A stretch of 64,000 nt of DNA, from contig CAIZRG010000054.1 of assembly GCA_903935335.1 (NCBI GenBank), positions 62,001-126,000 of the forward strand, written 5' to 3'. Positions within the stretch are counted from its first letter, which is position 1. The number at the start of each line of letters is the position of its first letter. Shown here piece by piece: positions 61,764-64,000 of the stretch. The position numbers and the translations under genes are program-made. This DNA comes from Oligoflexia bacterium (GTDB lineage: Bacteria > Bdellovibrionota > UBA1018). The notes under the pieces were generated by a model. It was not told where the DNA came from, did not search any database, and saw only the letters and a program-made list of their open reading frames with translations.

Positions 61764-63224
61764 TTATTTCCAGAATTCTACACGATAATTACCTGATCCG
61801 TCTGCTGGAGGCTGATGAGTTAAATCAAACCAATTGCATCTATGATCGCCCCCGCCTCTAACATGAATCCAGCGATCTGTTTTTTTCCAAATACCATCAA
61901 AATCAAGATTACTGGCTGTACGACGAGGCAGCTGTTTCTTGTTGTGAAAAACTGATGGAGTTGTAGAATGTGGATGATGTAAGTTCCCAAAAATAGAATA
62001 TCCATGCTTTTCAGGAATATAGTCAATCCAAGGATCATTCTCAGATCCTTCATTTACAATATCTGGGCGAACCTTAATTGACTTTCCAGCAGAAGTTTTC
62101 TCATAGTAGGCATAGGCATCATTTAATATTGTTGCATATACTGTCCTACTGAGTTGAGGCACATAATATTTACTCAATATCTCTCCACTTTCTGGATGCT
62201 TGTAATTTAATGCCGTTTGAGCTCGTAACAAATTTGCGTTAATTATGGCATTCTTTAAAGCTTCTATTGTGAACGGATTATTTACCAACTGCATAAATTG
62301 ATTTTCTGTCCTACCTTTTTTCGTCATAGTCTGGTTGAACAGCAGTCCCCACTTGCTTAATTTTTTCATAGCAGAAGGTTTGAAGAGCTCATCTTTCCTC
62401 ATTCGATCTTGATTAGGTCTTAGATCTCCTACCTCCATGTCAGTAAAGATAGCAGCATCTTTTTTTTCGTTCTCAATCGAGTGAACAATAATTATAGGTT
62501 TTAGTATATCAATGCGAAAGTATACTGGTATTTGATCAGAGAAAGCATCTTGATTCACTTTTATAGTTGGAATTTCTCGGATGTCTCTCAACCTTACGTT
62601 TTGAATTCCTTGTTCTCTAAGCTTTTCTGTTAGAACATTATCAGTGTTATTAAATGCAGCACTGGTTACAAACATGCCATCATACCAAAGATTTACTTCT
62701 GCAGTTGGATTAGCTATTGCCCATTTGATAACCTGAGCTAACAATTCCATTTGTAGTTCAGTTTCATCTTGAGCTGAAGAAATATATTTTTGTTCTGAAT
62801 TCAATTTTTTATTAATCCATATTAAATTGATTGAATACGAGTTAGGCACTTCAATACTCTCATAAAATTTTCCTGGTAGGCTTCCATCACATTCTAGCAA
62901 TTGCGGAGTTACACTCTGTTGTATCGACTTGATTAGCTCTCCTACTTGATTTGGAATTTCAGTTAAACTGATTGAACCCGAATTGGAGGTCTGAAGCTTA
63001 AATTTCTCAATTGTAGATTGAACTACATATCCTCCATCAAACTCGACTTCCAGAATGTTTTTACCAAACTCTGATTTTAGAATTTTCTTTACTGTTCCTA
63101 CTAAAAAGATTTTATGCCCACTTCCAATGTATTCAACTCTGTCACCCACATTAAAGGCGAAAACATCTTTAACTAAAAAAATTAAGAATACCACGATTAT
63201 AGTCTTATTTTTTGATTTTACCAT
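61764..63224 (-). CDS. Secreted protein with TcdA/TcdB-like glycosyltransferase features
   Basis: 486 residues. Signal peptide (TIIVVFLIFLVKDVFA), then an SH3/KOW-like strand set (FNVGDRVEYIGSGHKIFLVG). From about residue 128 the order INLIWINKKL, AEVNLWYDG (180-182), FRIDILKPIII (236-246), AAIFTDMEVGDL (258-268) follows the layout of TcdA/TcdB/Och1-type GT-A glycosyltransferases: W-I at the start, WYD, R-DIL and a D-x-D/E metal site (here Asp262 and Glu264). The last 60 residues contain HHPHSTTP and HRCNWFDL. If correct it is an exported enzyme or toxin-like effector. Assignment is by pattern only. Confidence 0.5.
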   Translation of the reverse strand: MVKSKNKTIIVVFLIFLVKDVFAFNVGDRVEYIGSGHKIFLVGTVKKILKSEFGKNILEVEFDGGYVVQSTIEKFKLQTSNSGSISLTEIPNQVGELIKSIQQSVTPQLLECDGSLPGKFYESIEVPNSYSINLIWINKKLNSEQKYISSAQDETELQMELLAQVIKWAIANPTAEVNLWYDGMFVTSAAFNNTDNVLTEKLREQGIQNVRLRDIREIPTIKVNQDAFSDQIPVYFRIDILKPIIIVHSIENEKKDAAIFTDMEVGDLRPNQDRMRKDELFKPSAMKKLSKWGLLFNQTMTKKGRTENQFMQLVNNPFTIEALKNAIINANLLRAQTALNYKHPESGEILSKYYVPQLSRTVYATILNDAYAYYEKTSAGKSIKVRPDIVNEGSENDPWIDYIPEKHGYSIFGNLHHPHSTTPSVFHNKKQLPRRTASNLDFDGIWKKTDRWIHVRGGGDHRCNWFDLTHQPPADGSGNYRVEFWK

Positions 63225-63571
63225 ATGTATTTAATTCTTTTTTATTTATTAAAAAGTTCGATTTCTATGTCAATCCTATTTTTTTAATCATCTTAATTCG
63301 ACTGTCTAAACCTTAGCCAGCTGAAGTCGGAAATTTTATAGTTTCTTGCTCATTTGTCGTGCCCTGAGACTCTCGGGTTGTTCGGTTCGAATAATGGTCC
63401 ACCACTGTTTTGGTATTTTTGCGTTGTTTGGATTTCAGTTACTTTGTAATAAGAAAATTAGATGGAAATACCCAACCATCAGAATTATTTTTATTAAATT
63501 TTTGAAGAAATACTATTCTTACCAAATTTTATTGATCGTGCCAAATGAGCACCATGAATCCCTTTCGTTCT
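63225..63571. other. 347-base gap; promoter of the secreted protein at its left end
   Basis: No gene found. The left part holds the promoter described for the gene ending at 61764; the remainder has no convincing frame on either strand. Confidence 0.4.
63246..63273 (-). promoter_or_regulatory. Promoter of the secreted glycosyltransferase-like gene
   Basis: Minus strand TTGACA (63273-63268), 16 bp, TAATAA (63251-63246), 22 bases before the ATG at 63224. Good match. Confidence 0.5.
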
Positions 63572-64000
63572 TTAAAGAGCGGTGCATTGCGAATGATAGC
63601 CGTGTTGTTCCTCAGTGCTGTTGTCTATCTCCAGTTGCCTCTCCGTGTTTTCTGTTTCTCTTTGAACATAGGAAACTACACCTTGAAAATAAGCCTCAGC
63701 AATTTCTTCGGCACTCTTGCTCATAAGATCATCTCCTGGATTCAGCCAAACATTGACTTGGGAAGGAATACTATTGAAAAACAAATTTCTTCCCAATACA
63801 CCAGGCACTGTAGTTCTGGGTACACCTGCATTTAATAAACCGATACTCGCGCAAGTCTCAGCCATTTCTCGGTTCATTGGGATCCCGCAGGAAGCTTCAC
63901 CAAACGTATTAACATCCTCCAAGAGCTGAATTCCACATCTCATGTCTCTCACTTTTGCGGCAATATGAGCTGCCAGCTTCGAAGATTCCCAAACCTTTCC
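63572..64000 (-). CDS. Unidentified protein, C-terminal part (runs off right edge)
   Basis: The minus-strand frame is open from the window edge to a stop at 63572 (142 codons seen), so the true start is outside; internal GTG 63952 is unlikely to be it. Visible: LAAHIAAKVRDMRCGIQLLED, CGIPMNREMAETCASIGLLN, then SAEEIAEAYFQGVVSYVQRE and a polar, charged tail. Several Cys suggest a periplasmic or secreted protein with disulfides. No family recognised. Confidence 0.5.
   Translation of the reverse strand, partial: GKVWESSKLAAHIAAKVRDMRCGIQLLEDVNTFGEASCGIPMNREMAETCASIGLLNAGVPRTTVPGVLGRNLFFNSIPSQVNVWLNPGDDLMSKSAEEIAEAYFQGVVSYVQRETENTERQLEIDNSTEEQHGYHSQCTAL

Noticed and set aside
63346..63929. Plus-strand frames at the right edge
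   Set aside because: They overlap the longer minus-strand frame that is open to the window end, and have no ribosome site.
1..64000. CRISPR arrays, insertion sequences, integrases, rRNA genes
   Set aside because: Looked for regularly spaced repeats, transposase or integrase motifs and rRNA sequence; none seen.

Overview
The window reads as chromosomal DNA of a Gram-negative, polarly or otherwise flagellated bacterium with an AT-rich genome. Outer-membrane barrels, lipoproteins, Mla/MCE lipid transport genes and a secretin all point to a double membrane. The flagellar gene order (flgB-flgC-fliE-F-G-H-I-J, a MotE-like gene, fliK-flgD-TIGR02530-flgE, then fliL-M-N-O-P-Q-R-flhB-flhA-flhF-fliA), sigma-54 activators without receiver domains and many short signal-peptide proteins resemble Bdellovibrionota/Oligoflexia-type deltaproteobacterial relatives. 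This placement is inferred from memory of gene order and was not tested by a search.

Layout. 0-5.4 kb: start of an RND/MMPL exporter (minus strand), an MCE transport pair lacking an ATPase (MlaE-like permease plus a long MCE protein), a urate-hydroxylase-like membrane protein coupled to a separate cytochrome c lipoprotein, and two exported proteins of unknown role. 5.4-12.3 kb: a DUF2090 aldolase-like protein, hisS-dut, a ferritin-like protein with an EVE-domain protein, a hybrid histidine kinase with a tiny leader ORF, and an amino-acid-type ABC substrate-binding lipoprotein. 12.4-17 kb: a partial Tad/Cpa pilus-like set (secretin, CpaF-type ATPase, putative T2SF membrane protein) around a lipocalin-like protein. 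17-20 kb: a 41-residue basic protein, metK, a small membrane protein and a sigma-54 activator. 20.4-24.1 kb: an FG-GAP lipoprotein and a complete second MCE system (lipoprotein, mlaE, mlaF, mlaD).

24.3-50.6 kb: a flagellar super-cluster. It opens with a good -24/-12 sigma-54 promoter in front of a large TPR protein that is split by an in-frame UAA. A sigma-54 activator follows, then rod, MS-ring, switch, export ATPase, hook, export gate and regulatory genes, ending with the flagellar sigma factor fliA and a PilZ-type protein on the other strand. flhG/fleN is absent from its usual place after flhF.

51-58 kb: a decayed aroC 3' fragment, an outer-membrane barrel/lipoprotein pair, a MazG-CoaE fusion, ybeY, prfB with a programmed +1 frameshift, and an acyltransferase. 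58-64 kb: a tRNA-Asp(GTC) followed by what looks like an accessory region: fragments of an ACR3 arsenite transporter and of a COG4705-like membrane protein, an AbiE-type type IV toxin-antitoxin pair, a LOG-family phosphoribohydrolase, a secreted protein with features of TcdA/TcdB-like glycosyltransferases, and a partial unidentified gene at the right edge.

The most interesting items are the secreted glycosyltransferase-like protein, the TPR gene split by a stop between its sigma-54 promoter and the flagellar activator, two unrecognised pseudogenes (aroC, ACR3), the ATPase-less MCE pair, a 19-nt repeat shared between the fliL leader and the end of mlaD, and the structured leader upstream of the FG-GAP lipoprotein.
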